Shown here: positions 33,402 to 42,038 of the stretch, one piece after another
Position numbering within the stretch: position 1 is the stretch's first letter
Layout of the letters: each line of letters opens with the position of its first letter
Program-made: the position numbers and the translations under genes
Origin: Streptomyces vietnamensis
Lineage (GTDB): Bacteria > Actinomycetota > Actinomycetes > Streptomycetales > Streptomycetaceae
Assembly: GCF_000830005.1 (NCBI RefSeq)
Contig: NZ_CP010407.1
Location: 8,134,001 to 8,198,000 of the forward strand
Direction of reading: 5' to 3'
DNA: 64,000 nt
The notes under the pieces: generated by a model
Databases searched by the model: none
The model's input: only the letters and a program-made list of their open reading frames with translations
Told to the model about the DNA's origin: nothing

Positions 33402-34181
33402 CTACCCGGCGTCGAGCAGGGCGGGCAGGTCGGCGAAGGAGTCGAGCACGTGGTCGGGTGTCCCCGAGGCGTCGCGGTGCGTCTCGGGGAGGTACTTCCC
33501 CGTCTTCACCAGGACGCCGGTGATGCCCGACCGCTGGGCGGCGAGCACGTCGGACTCGATGTCGTCGCCGACCATCAGCGCCTCCGACGCGTCGACGTCG
33601 AGATGATCGAGGGCGCTCGCGAAGAACGCCGGAGCCGGCTTTCCCGTCACCTCCGCCTCGACACGGGCGGCCTTCTCGAGGCCTTCCAGGAAGGCCCCCG
33701 TGTCCAGGTCGAGCCCGCCCTCGGTGCGCCAGTACAGATTGCGGTGCATCGACACCAGTCGCGCCCCGCGCTGCAGTTGCCGGAACACCCGGTTGAGCGC
33801 CTCGTAGCCGAACTCGGCCCCCGCGCCCCCGAGCACGACGACGTCCACGTCCCCCTCCTCGACGAGCGTGACGCCGGCCAGGTCGTCCCGTACGTCCCCG
33901 CTGTTGAGCAGCAGACAGCGAGCACCGGGGAAGTGCTCGCGCAGATACGCCGCCGTGGCCGCCGGGGCGGTCAGGACGTCTCCGGCACCGACGGGGAAGC
34001 CGAGGTCGGCAAGGCGCGAGGCGATGGCGGCCCGCGTCCGTGACGTGTTGTTGGTGACCAGTGCCACCCGCAGCCCGGCCTCGCGCACCTGCTCCAGGGC
34101 TTGGACCGTCCCGGGCAGCGCCTTCCAGGACACGGTGAGGACGCCGTCGATGTCGATCAGGGCAGCCCGGATTCGCTCCAT
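33402..34181 (-). CDS. HAD-IIA family phosphatase (NagD-like)
   Basis: 259 aa. HAD motif I is IDIDGVLTVSW, motif II is VTNNTSRTRAAI, motif III lies at the lysine of VTGKPAPAFF, and motif IV is MVGDDIESDVLAAQ. The C2 cap lies between motifs II and III. Such enzymes dephosphorylate small sugar or nucleotide phosphates; the true substrate is unknown. Its stop is 5 bp from the convergent aminotransferase stop. Confidence 0.88.
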   Translation of the reverse strand: MERIRAALIDIDGVLTVSWKALPGTVQALEQVREAGLRVALVTNNTSRTRAAIASRLADLGFPVGAGDVLTAPAATAAYLREHFPGARCLLLNSGDVRDDLAGVTLVEEGDVDVVVLGGAGAEFGYEALNRVFRQLQRGARLVSMHRNLYWRTEGGLDLDTGAFLEGLEKAARVEAEVTGKPAPAFFASALDHLDVDASEALMVGDDIESDVLAAQRSGITGVLVKTGKYLPETHRDASGTPDHVLDSFADLPALLDAG

Positions 34182-34313
34182 GAACCCGACGGTAGCCCCA
34201 GGGCCCCCGACCCGCCGCCCGCTCGCGACCGGCGCGCCCCCGTGCGAGGGAGGTGCGCCGTCCGCCGCTCGACGAGGAACGCGGTTCGTCCGGCCGCTGG
34301 AACGCGGGCTCCG

Positions 34314-35894
34314 CTACACGAGTGCCGCCCGGTCCAGGGCCTCGCGGGCCGCCGCCTCCGCGAGGGCGCGGTCCTCCGGGACCAGGCCGATGCGGGTGCG
34401 GCGGTCGAGGAGGTCGGAGGTGTCGAGGGCGCCCTCGTGGCGGACGGCCCACACGAGTTCGGCGCCGGTGACGGGGTGGCCGGGCACGACGGGCTCGGCG
34501 AGGGCGGGGTCCGCGAGACCGAGGGCGTGGACGGCCGGGGCTTCGGAACCGTAGCGCTGTACGAGGCGGGGCGGGACGTCGAGACCGGCGAGGGTCCCCG
34601 GGCGGGCCGCGCCGACGAGGGGGAGGGACGCGGTGCGGCACGGGCCGGCGGTCAGGCCGCGGGCGTCGACGGCCGCGTCGACGGCGTCCTGGGCCATGCG
34701 GCGGTAGGTGGTCAGCTTGCCGCCGACGACGGTGACGATGCCGTCGGGCGAGGTGAGCACGGCGTGCTTGCGCGAGATGTCGGCGGTGCGGCCCTCCGAG
34801 TCCCGGGTGTCGAGCAGGGGCCGCAGTCCGGCGAAGGCCCCGACCACGTCGGAGCGGTGGACGGTGACGTCGAGGGCGGAGCCGAGGACGTCGAGGAGGA
34901 AGCCGATGTCGGTCTCGGGGACCTCCGGCACGTCGGGGACGTCGCCGTCGACGGGCTCGTCGGTGAGGCCGACGTACACGCGTCCGTCGCCCTGGGGCAG
35001 GACGAGGACGAAGCGGTTCGTCTCGCCGGGGATCGGGATGTGCAGTCCGGCGGAGAGCCGCCCGAGGGTCTCGGAGCGCAGGACGAGATGGGTGCCGCGC
35101 GAGGGCCGGAGACGTACGTCGTCGACGAGGCCGCCCGCCCAGACACCGGCCGCGTTGACGACCGCACGCGCGCGGATGAGCAGCTCCTCGCCGGTGGTCT
35201 CGTCGCGGACCCGTGCGCCGCCGCCGTGGAGTTCCAGGGCGCGGACGCGGGTCAGGACGCGGGCACCGTGGGCGGCGGCGGTGCGGGCGATCGCGGTGAC
35301 CAGACGGGCGTCGTCGGAGAGCTTGCCGTCCCAGGAGAGGAGCCCGCCGCGCAGCCCGACGGGACGCAGCGCGGGTGCGAGGTGGCGGGTCTCGACGGCG
35401 GAGAGGGTACGGGGCTGGGGCAGCGTGCGGCGGGAGGTGCGGGCGCCGACGCGCAGCAGGTCGCCCGCGAGGAAGCCGGCGCGGGCGAGGGCGGCCTGGC
35501 CGCGGCTGACGAGCGGGGTGAGGGGGAGCACGAAGGGCTGGGCGCGCACGAGGTGGGGAGCGGTGCGCTCCATGAGGATGCCGCGCTCGACGGCGCTCTC
35601 GTGGGCGACGTCGAGCTGTCCCGAGGCGAGGTAGCGCAGTCCGCCGTGGATCAGCTTGGAGCTCCAGCGGGAGGTGCCGAACGCGAGGTCGTGGGCGTCG
35701 ATCGCGGCGACGCTGAGCCCGCGGGTGGCGGCGTCGAGCGCGGCTCCGGCTCCGGTGGCGCCGAGCCCGACGACGAGGACGTCGACGACGTCGCCGTCGC
35801 CGTCGGCGAGCCGCTCCAGTTCGCGCCGGCGCCGCTCGGCGTTCAGCGAGGAGCCGGGCAGGGCGGTGCCGCTCGTGGGGTTCACGGGGTTCAT
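34314..35894 (-). CDS. glpD: Glycerol-3-phosphate dehydrogenase, FAD-dependent
   Basis: 526 aa. Oxidises sn-glycerol-3-phosphate to dihydroxyacetone phosphate at the membrane and feeds electrons to quinone. An FAD-binding Rossmann motif is near the N-terminus (VVGLGATGAGAALDAATRG), followed by the GlpD signature TSRWSSKLIHGGLRYL and the C-terminal GGKLTTYRRMAQDAVD. The ATG at 35894 overlaps the TetR stop codon (ATGA), so it is expressed from the TetR promoter. The divergent alkyl-DHAP-synthase-like gene would use its product if acylated. Confidence 0.92.
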   Translation of the reverse strand: MNPVNPTSGTALPGSSLNAERRRRELERLADGDGDVVDVLVVGLGATGAGAALDAATRGLSVAAIDAHDLAFGTSRWSSKLIHGGLRYLASGQLDVAHESAVERGILMERTAPHLVRAQPFVLPLTPLVSRGQAALARAGFLAGDLLRVGARTSRRTLPQPRTLSAVETRHLAPALRPVGLRGGLLSWDGKLSDDARLVTAIARTAAAHGARVLTRVRALELHGGGARVRDETTGEELLIRARAVVNAAGVWAGGLVDDVRLRPSRGTHLVLRSETLGRLSAGLHIPIPGETNRFVLVLPQGDGRVYVGLTDEPVDGDVPDVPEVPETDIGFLLDVLGSALDVTVHRSDVVGAFAGLRPLLDTRDSEGRTADISRKHAVLTSPDGIVTVVGGKLTTYRRMAQDAVDAAVDARGLTAGPCRTASLPLVGAARPGTLAGLDVPPRLVQRYGSEAPAVHALGLADPALAEPVVPGHPVTGAELVWAVRHEGALDTSDLLDRRTRIGLVPEDRALAEAAAREALDRAALV

Positions 35895-36490
35895 GGCGTG
35901 AGGGTCCTCTCCAGGAGGGTGCGCAGCTCGTCGAGGAAGGCCGCTTCGCTCAGTTCGGGATCGGTCTCGTCGGCCATGGTGCGCAGCGAGAGCGTGAAGG
36001 ACTGGACGACGAGCAGCAGGGACCGGGCCTGCAGGTCGACGTGGACTCGGCGTACGGAACCGTCCTCGTGCCCGTCCTCCAGGGCCGTGACGAGGAGCCC
36101 GAGCAGGGCGTCCTGGCTGGCGCCCCGTCGGTCGAGGACGTACGGCAGCAGCAGCTCGGGGTCGACGTCGAGGATCTTCTGGAACAGCGGGTGGGCCCGG
36201 AACGCGGCGACTCCCGCCACCAACCCCTCGACGATCCGTTCCCGCTGGGGCCGGTCGTCCTCGTCGAGCGGCATGGCGCCGGCGGCGACGGCGATCCATT
36301 CACGGGTCATCAGGTCGCCGACGAGGGTGCGCACATCGGGCCAGCGCCGGTACAGCGTCATCCGGGACACGCCGGCCCGCCGGGCGACGTCGGTGAGGGT
36401 GGTTCGCCGTACGCCGACGGCGAGCACGCAGTCGCGTGCGGCGTCGAGCACGGGATCTGCGTCCGCATGGTTGTGACGAATGGGCGTCAT
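35891..36490 (-). CDS. TetR-family transcriptional regulator of the glycerol-phosphate/lipid genes
   Basis: 199 aa. N-terminal HTH: RTTLTDVARRAGVSRMTLYRRW. The divergent ligand domain is all-helical. The ATG at 36490 has no Shine-Dalgarno site; TACACT about 8 bases before it could be the -10 of a leaderless transcript. An inverted repeat (TGTGAC-N15-GTCACA) covers the start, so it probably represses itself, glpD (overlapping downstream) and the divergent flavoprotein. The ligand may be an acyl-CoA or lipid precursor, which is inference. Confidence 0.88.
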   Translation of the reverse strand: MTPIRHNHADADPVLDAARDCVLAVGVRRTTLTDVARRAGVSRMTLYRRWPDVRTLVGDLMTREWIAVAAGAMPLDEDDRPQRERIVEGLVAGVAAFRAHPLFQKILDVDPELLLPYVLDRRGASQDALLGLLVTALEDGHEDGSVRRVHVDLQARSLLLVVQSFTLSLRTMADETDPELSEAAFLDELRTLLERTLTP

Positions 36491-36498
36491 CTGTCACA
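36472..36498. promoter_or_regulatory. TetR operator, TGTGAC-N15-GTCACA
   Basis: Perfect 6-bp arms (36472-36477 and 36493-36498) separated by 15 bp, overlapping the TetR start codon in the divergent region before the flavoprotein gene. Size and position suit a TetR dimer. Confidence 0.6.
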
Positions 36499-36564
36499 GT
36501 GTAATACCAGCGCGGGCCGAGCGGCAGCGCCGTCCGTGAAACAGACCGTGAGGAACCTCTCGAA

Positions 36565-38160
36565 GTGGACATGTTGTGGAGCGGCTGGGGCGACCCGGCC
36601 AAGGCGGCGCCCCTGCCCGAATCGGTGACCGGCCTGCTGCGGGACCTGCTCGGCGTCACGCCGCGCGAGAGCGGCCCGGCCGTCCTCGCCGACATCGACG
36701 TGCCCGCCCCGGCACTGACCGACGAGGCGAGCGCCGCCCTGCGCGCCGCCGTCCCCGCACCGGACGGCGTACGGGACGACGCCGAGAGCCGCATCCGGCA
36801 CACCCGGGGCAAGTCGACCCCCGACCTCCTGCGCATCCGCGCCGGCGAGGTCGACGACATCCCGGCCGCCGTCGTCCTCCCCAGCAGCCACGACGAGGTC
36901 CTCGCCGTCCTCGCGGCCTGCGCCGAACACGGCCTGTCCGCCGTCCCGTTCGGCGGCGGCACCTCCGTCGTCGGCGGCCTCGCGCCCACCACCAAGCGCC
37001 CCTTCGTCGCCCTCGACCTCCGTCGCCTCGACCAGCTCCTCGCCCTCGACGAGGTGTCGCGCACCGCCACCCTGCACCCCGGCCTGCGCGGCCCCCAGTG
37101 CGAGGCGCTGCTCAACGAGCGGGGCTGGACGCTCGGCCACTTCCCGCAGTCCTTCGAATGGGCGTCCATCGGCGGCTTCGCCGCGGCCCGCTCCAGTGGC
37201 CAGGCCTCGGCCGGATACGGCCGCTTCGACGAGATGGTCCTCGGCCTGAAGGTCGCCACCCCCGAAGGCACGCTGTGGACCGGTCGGGCCCCGCGCTCCG
37301 CGGCCGGCCCCGACCTGCGCCAGCTGATCCTCGGCTCCGAGGGCGCCCTCGGCGTGATCACGTCCGTGACCGTGCGCATCCGCCCGCTGCCGCAGAAGCG
37401 GATCTACGAGGGCTGGCGCTTCGCCTCCTTCGAGGCGGGCACGACGGCCCTGCGCCGACTCGCCCAGGACGGCCCCCGGCCCACCGTGCTGCGCCTGTCC
37501 GACGAGTCGGAGACCTTCATCGGCCTCGCGCAGCCGGACGCCATCGGCAACACCGAACTCCCCGAGAACCCGGGCTGCATGGCCATCGTCGGCTTCGAGG
37601 GCACCGAGCAGGAGACGGCCGCCCGGCGCGCCGCCGCCCGTGAGGTCCTCCTCGCCTGCGACGGAGAGTTCATCGGTGAGGAGGCCGGCGACAAGTGGGA
37701 GCACGGCCGCTACAACGCGCCCTACCTGCGCGACGCGCTCCTCGACGCCGGCGCGTTCGCCGAGACGCTGGAGACGGCCGCCTTCTGGTCCGCGATCCCC
37801 GGCCTGTACACGGCGGTACGCGAGGCGCTGACCAGCACCCTCACCGAGGCCGGCACCCCGCCGCTCGTCATGTGCCACATCTCCCACACGTACGAGAACG
37901 GCGCCTCGCTGTACTTCACCGTCGTCTCCGCACAGGGCGAGGACGCCGTCGCGCACTGGGCGCCGGTGAAGCGGGCGGCCAACGACGCGATCCTGGCGGC
38001 GGGCGGCACCATCAGCCACCACCACGGCGTCGGCACCGACCACCGCGACTGGTACGCCCGCGAGATCGGCCCCCTCGGCATCCGCATGCTCCAGGCCGTC
38101 AAGGCCGAGATCGACCCGTCCGGCGTGCTCAGCCCCGGGGTCCTGATTCCCGTCCGCTGA
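36565..38160 (+). CDS. FAD-linked oxidase, alkyldihydroxyacetonephosphate-synthase-like
   Basis: 531 aa PCMH/VAO-type flavoprotein. The start MDMLWSGWGDP with RHTRGKSTPDLL resembles alkyl-DHAP synthases, as do the FAD site VPFGGGTSVVGGL, HFPQSFEWASIGG and the C-terminal ISHHHGVGTDHRDW and KAEIDPSGVLSPG. In eukaryotes this enzyme swaps the acyl group of acyl-DHAP for a fatty alcohol to start ether-lipid synthesis. The bacterial homologues are little studied. GTG at 36565 is used; an ATG two codons later is possible. Neighbours glpD (makes DHAP) and a lipid kinase support a glycerolipid role. Confidence 0.85.
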   Translation: MDMLWSGWGDPAKAAPLPESVTGLLRDLLGVTPRESGPAVLADIDVPAPALTDEASAALRAAVPAPDGVRDDAESRIRHTRGKSTPDLLRIRAGEVDDIPAAVVLPSSHDEVLAVLAACAEHGLSAVPFGGGTSVVGGLAPTTKRPFVALDLRRLDQLLALDEVSRTATLHPGLRGPQCEALLNERGWTLGHFPQSFEWASIGGFAAARSSGQASAGYGRFDEMVLGLKVATPEGTLWTGRAPRSAAGPDLRQLILGSEGALGVITSVTVRIRPLPQKRIYEGWRFASFEAGTTALRRLAQDGPRPTVLRLSDESETFIGLAQPDAIGNTELPENPGCMAIVGFEGTEQETAARRAAAREVLLACDGEFIGEEAGDKWEHGRYNAPYLRDALLDAGAFAETLETAAFWSAIPGLYTAVREALTSTLTEAGTPPLVMCHISHTYENGASLYFTVVSAQGEDAVAHWAPVKRAANDAILAAGGTISHHHGVGTDHRDWYAREIGPLGIRMLQAVKAEIDPSGVLSPGVLIPVR

Positions 38161-38229
38161 GCACCGCCCTAGGGCCTGTCTGACCCCTCCCTCCCTAACC
38201 TCTCCTTCTGCCGCCCGGAGGCCAGATCC

Positions 38230-39111
38230 ATGCGACAGTTCACCGCCGTCGTCAACCCCACCGCGGGGGGTTCCAGCGGCACGGCGGGCCTGCTCCCGCT
38301 GGCCCGGCTGCTGCGGGAGGCGGGCGCGCGGCTCGACACCGTCTACAGCCGCAGCCTGGAACACGCACAGGAACTCGCCCGGGAGGCCGGGGCGAAGGGG
38401 CACATCGTGCTCGCCGTCGGCGGTGACGGCATGGCCGGCACCGTCGGCGGCGCGCTCAGCGGCACGGACACGGTCTTCGGTCTGGTCCCCGCGGGCCGCG
38501 GCAACGACTTCGCGCGCGCCCTGGGACTTCCCACCGACGCGCCGGGCCTCGCCAAGGTGCTGCTCGACGGCGAACCGCGGGCCGTCGACACCGTCGAGGT
38601 GGAGTCCGCCAGGCACAAGGGGATCCACGTCCTCGGCAGCGTGTACGCGGGTGTCGACGCGGTGGCCAACCGCCACGCCAACGACTCCCGCCTGCTGCGC
38701 GGCGCGGCCTCCTACTACGCCGGCGGCCTCCGGGCGGTCCTCTCCTGGAAGCCCGCCGCGTACCGCATCACGATCGACGGGGTCCGGCACGAGCGCACCG
38801 GCTACACCGTGGTCGCGGCCAACTCCGGCTTCTACGGCTTCGGGAGGAACATCGCACCGGGCGCGCGGGTCGACGACGGCCTCCTCGACGTCGTGGTGAT
38901 CAAGGAGGCGCCCAAGCGGCTCTTCTTCGCGATGATGAACGAACTGAAGACGGGCGCGCACGTGAACCGTCCCCAGATCGAGATCCTGCGCGGCAAGGAG
39001 GTCCGCATCGAGGCCGACCGCCCCCTGCCGTACGGCGCGGACGGCGAGGTCGACGCGACCCTGCCGGTGACCCTCAGGGTGAGGCCCGCGGCCCTCCGCG
39101 TACTGGCCTGA
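38230..39111 (+). CDS. Diacylglycerol/lipid kinase family protein
   Basis: 293 aa of the DagK/YegS type, which phosphorylates diacylglycerol or related lipids. N-terminal FTAVVNPTAGGSSG, the nucleotide motif AVGGDGMAGTVGGAL, and VPAGRGNDFARALG are diagnostic; the C-terminal sandwich has GARVDDGLLDVVVI and PYGADGEVDA. No signal peptide; soluble or membrane-associated. It follows the alkyl-DHAP-synthase-like gene after 69 bp on the same strand and probably acts in the same glycerolipid pathway. Confidence 0.92.
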   Translation: MRQFTAVVNPTAGGSSGTAGLLPLARLLREAGARLDTVYSRSLEHAQELAREAGAKGHIVLAVGGDGMAGTVGGALSGTDTVFGLVPAGRGNDFARALGLPTDAPGLAKVLLDGEPRAVDTVEVESARHKGIHVLGSVYAGVDAVANRHANDSRLLRGAASYYAGGLRAVLSWKPAAYRITIDGVRHERTGYTVVAANSGFYGFGRNIAPGARVDDGLLDVVVIKEAPKRLFFAMMNELKTGAHVNRPQIEILRGKEVRIEADRPLPYGADGEVDATLPVTLRVRPAALRVLA

Positions 39112-39231
39112 CCACGGTCCGGGACCGCCCCTGACCGGTGGACACGACCGATGTCGGGCGTCGACGAGCACCCTGGGCCGCGCAAACCTAGCGTGGAGGG
39201 TGGGAACCGACGCGACGGAGGGACCACGGGC

Positions 39232-39417
39232 ATGAACACCGGCATGGAGAAGGCCAAGGGCAGGATCAAGGAGATCGCCGGAAAGATCACCGGCCACGAA
39301 CGCCTGGAGGCCGAGGGCAGGACGGACCAGATGAAGGCCAAGATCCGGCACACGATGACGAGCGTTCGCCACCGGGCCGAAGGCATCAGGGACTCGCTCA
39401 AGCACGACCGTTCCTAG
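39232..39417 (+). CDS. CsbD-family small stress protein
   Basis: 61 aa, highly charged and lysine-rich: MEKAKGRIKEIAGKITGHER and LEAEGRTDQMKAKIRH are typical of CsbD. GGAGGG lies about 10 bp upstream of ATG 39232; a second ATG four codons later is possible. CsbD proteins rise under general stress in Gram-positives, but their molecular role is unknown. It stands alone between the lipid kinase and a membrane protease. Confidence 0.85.
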   Translation: MNTGMEKAKGRIKEIAGKITGHERLEAEGRTDQMKAKIRHTMTSVRHRAEGIRDSLKHDRS

Positions 39418-39454
39418 GGCCCGGGCCGGAGCGCGTGGTCCGACAGGCCCTGGC

Positions 39455-40186
39455 GTGGGCACGGACGCCGGGGACGCACCCCGGTGGCGCGGGACGATCG
39501 GCACCTGGCCGGCCGTCGGCCTCGTGGTCGCCGTTCTCGTCGGGGCCAACCTGCTGTTGCACCACTGGACCGGACCGCTCCGCCTGGTGACGGCCGTCGC
39601 GGTCAGCGCCCTGCTCCTCGGCGTGCTCCGCTGGTCGGGCGGCACCCTGGCGGACGCGGGACTGGCACGCGGGACACTGGCCCGGGGTGCGAGATGGGCG
39701 CTGGTCCTGATCGGCCTCGTCGGACTCGTCTACGCCGTCGGAGCGCTGCTGCCGGACACCCGCTCGCTGTTCGAGGACCGTCGGTACGACGGGATGACCG
39801 GGAGCGAGTTGGCGGCGCGCGTTCTCGTGGTGGTCCCCGTCGGTACCGTCCTGGTGGAGGAGGTCGCCTTCCGCGGAGTGCTCTACGGGCTGGTGCGCCG
39901 AGCCCGTGGGACGGTCTGGGCGACCAGCGTGTCGAGTCTGCTGTTCGGTCTGTGGCACGTCCTGCCGTCCCTCCACCTGGCGGCGGCGAAACCCGCGCTG
40001 GCGAGCGTCGTCGGCGACTCCGCGCTCGGCGCCGTCCTCGCGATCGCGGCCGCCGTCCTGTTCACGGCGGCGGCGGGCGTCCTGTTCTGCGAACTGCGCC
40101 GCCGCAGCGGCAGTCTGCTGGCGCCCATGGGCCTGCACTGGGCGGTCAACGCGCTCGGCTACCTCGTCGGCTTCCTGCTGCGCTGA
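39455..40186 (+). CDS. CPBP-family intramembrane metalloprotease
   Basis: 243 aa, about six to eight membrane segments. The ABI/CPBP glutamate motif is VEEVAFRG (E135, E136, R140); metal-binding histidines are in FGLWHVL (H168) and LHWAVNALG near the C-terminus. Homologues cleave membrane-bound substrates or prenylated proteins. GTG start without a clear Shine-Dalgarno; 37 bp after the CsbD gene. Convergent with the alpha/beta hydrolase gene (28 bp apart). Confidence 0.88.
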   Translation: MGTDAGDAPRWRGTIGTWPAVGLVVAVLVGANLLLHHWTGPLRLVTAVAVSALLLGVLRWSGGTLADAGLARGTLARGARWALVLIGLVGLVYAVGALLPDTRSLFEDRRYDGMTGSELAARVLVVVPVGTVLVEEVAFRGVLYGLVRRARGTVWATSVSSLLFGLWHVLPSLHLAAAKPALASVVGDSALGAVLAIAAAVLFTAAAGVLFCELRRRSGSLLAPMGLHWAVNALGYLVGFLLR

Positions 40187-40214
40187 CCGGGCGACCGTGT
40201 CGGGCGCACGGGGC

Positions 40215-41939
40215 TCAGCCGGCCGGCTGGATGATGTCCCGCAGTCGGTCCAGGTCCTGCGGAGTGAAGCCCGAGGGCCTCATGACGGCGTTCCAGCCGT
40301 CGACGTACGCGGCCTTGTACGTGTGACCGTGTCCGTCCGGCACGCCCGTGGAGAACGGCAGGTCGGCGGTGACCTGCCAGAAGGTCACGAAGGGGATCCA
40401 GACCATCTCTTCGAGCACGTCGCTGCCGGGCGCCTGGCCGATCCAGTCCGGTTCGGAGAACGCCAGGTTCGGGCTCCACCAGACGATCGGATCGGACGGG
40501 TGCATCAGGTACAGCACCCGCGTGCCGTTCCACTGCGCGTCCTCCGGAGGGATCCCGGCGGTCGGTTCGTCGGTGAACCGTACGGTCCGGCCCTCCTTGT
40601 AGACGGGCTCGATCTCCGGACTTCCCGCGTCGCGGTGGTCACTGAACTCGCGGAACAGGGTGTTGAAGTTCGGCGGACCGGCGAACAGGGTCCCGGCGGT
40701 GCGGTTGCGCAGGTCGTACTCCCCGCTGAAGGCCGTCTCGCCGCCGAACGACCCCAGGCTCTCGCCGGCGACGAACAGCTGCGGGCGCTTGTCCTGGGGC
40801 AGCTTGGACCAGACGTCGTAGACCGCGTCGAAGAGCTCCCGGCCGGCCTCGCGCGCCTTGGACTGGTCCACGAGGTAGGAGAGCCACGACGGCAGGTACG
40901 AGTACTGCATCGCCACGGTGGCGGAGTCGCCGCCGCCGAGGTACTCGAACGAGTCCACGGCGGCGGGGTCGACCCAGCCGCTTCCCGTGGTCGTCATGAC
41001 GAGCAGGCGTGCGCGCTCGAAGCCGCCGGCCCGCTGGAGGTCCGCGACGGCCCGCTCGGCGCGCGCCTCCGTGTCGTCGGCGGTCTGGAGCCCCGCGTAC
41101 GCCCGTACGGGCTCCAGCGCCGGGCGGTGGGTGAACGCGCCGATGTCCCGGGCCGACGGCCCGCTGCCGGTGAAGGCCCGGCCCTGGTAGCCCAGCGTGT
41201 CCCACGGCACCAGCGAACCGGGCCCGCCGGAGCGCAGGGTGGTGGTGGGTTGGTGCACGCCTTCGGGCGTCTCGTCGTCCCGCAGCGAGAACGCCTCGTT
41301 GGTCGCGTTCACGAAGCCGGCGAGCAGTACGCCGCTGACGACGGCCCAGGCCAGGCCCGCCACGACGACCCAGCCGACAACGCGCGCCGCGCGCGGCCCG
41401 ATCCAGCGGCGGAGGAGACGGGCGAGCCACCGGTACAGGCGGCGCAGCCCCCGGCCTGCGAGCAGGAGGAGCCAGAAGACGAGCGCGGCCAGGAACGGGG
41501 AGGCGACGGCGGCGAGGACGTCGTAGTCGGTGACCCCCATGAGCTGGCGGATCTCGTGCTGCCAGTACTGGCCGAACCCGAACGCCAGGCCGAACAGCAC
41601 GATCGCGCAGACGATCAGAACGCGCCACGACCGGCGGGAAGCGTCTCGCGCCTCCCGGTCGGCGAACGCGCGCCACACGTAGGCCGCGATCACGCCGAGC
41701 CCGTAGCCGATGGCCGCGCTGATGCCGCAGATCAACCCCTGGAGCACCCCGCCGCGAGGCAGCAGGGACGGGGTGAAGGAGAGACAGGCGAGGAGGAGCG
41801 CGCCCCAGCAGCCGGGGAGCGTGAACCGGAGCGATCGACGCCGTTTCGCGGAGCCGTCGTCCGGCACGGTGCCTTCGGTCTCGGCGGCCTCGTGGCCCGG
41901 GGAGCCGTCCGCCGGGGATGTGTGCGCATCAGGAGCCAT
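40215..41939 (-). CDS. Membrane-anchored alpha/beta-hydrolase family protein
   Basis: 574 aa from ATG 41939, chosen because GGAGGA lies 4-5 bp upstream. About four membrane segments occupy residues 40-230 (LPGCWGALLLACLSFTPSLL, GLICGISAAIGYGLGVIAAY, LIVCAIVLFGLAFGFG, VVGWVVVAGLAWAVVSG). The catalytic half, probably extracytoplasmic, has the nucleophile motif GESLGSFGG. Family members (alpha/beta-hydrolase_9 type) are common in actinobacteria and uncharacterised; lipase/esterase activity is a guess. Confidence 0.82.
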   Translation of the reverse strand: MAPDAHTSPADGSPGHEAAETEGTVPDDGSAKRRRSLRFTLPGCWGALLLACLSFTPSLLPRGGVLQGLICGISAAIGYGLGVIAAYVWRAFADREARDASRRSWRVLIVCAIVLFGLAFGFGQYWQHEIRQLMGVTDYDVLAAVASPFLAALVFWLLLLAGRGLRRLYRWLARLLRRWIGPRAARVVGWVVVAGLAWAVVSGVLLAGFVNATNEAFSLRDDETPEGVHQPTTTLRSGGPGSLVPWDTLGYQGRAFTGSGPSARDIGAFTHRPALEPVRAYAGLQTADDTEARAERAVADLQRAGGFERARLLVMTTTGSGWVDPAAVDSFEYLGGGDSATVAMQYSYLPSWLSYLVDQSKAREAGRELFDAVYDVWSKLPQDKRPQLFVAGESLGSFGGETAFSGEYDLRNRTAGTLFAGPPNFNTLFREFSDHRDAGSPEIEPVYKEGRTVRFTDEPTAGIPPEDAQWNGTRVLYLMHPSDPIVWWSPNLAFSEPDWIGQAPGSDVLEEMVWIPFVTFWQVTADLPFSTGVPDGHGHTYKAAYVDGWNAVMRPSGFTPQDLDRLRDIIQPAG

Positions 41940-42038
41940 GGCTGTCCTCCGGGAAAATGGTCCCAAGGCCCGCCCCGGCCCGCCACCTGTGACTCCCCTC
42001 CCCGCGGCCGCCCCGGCGCGGGCGACCCGGACCGGCCC

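Noticed and set aside
36487..39645. A 1052-codon open frame on the minus strand
   Set aside because: Antisense to the flavoprotein and lipid-kinase genes, which have clear family motifs on the plus strand.
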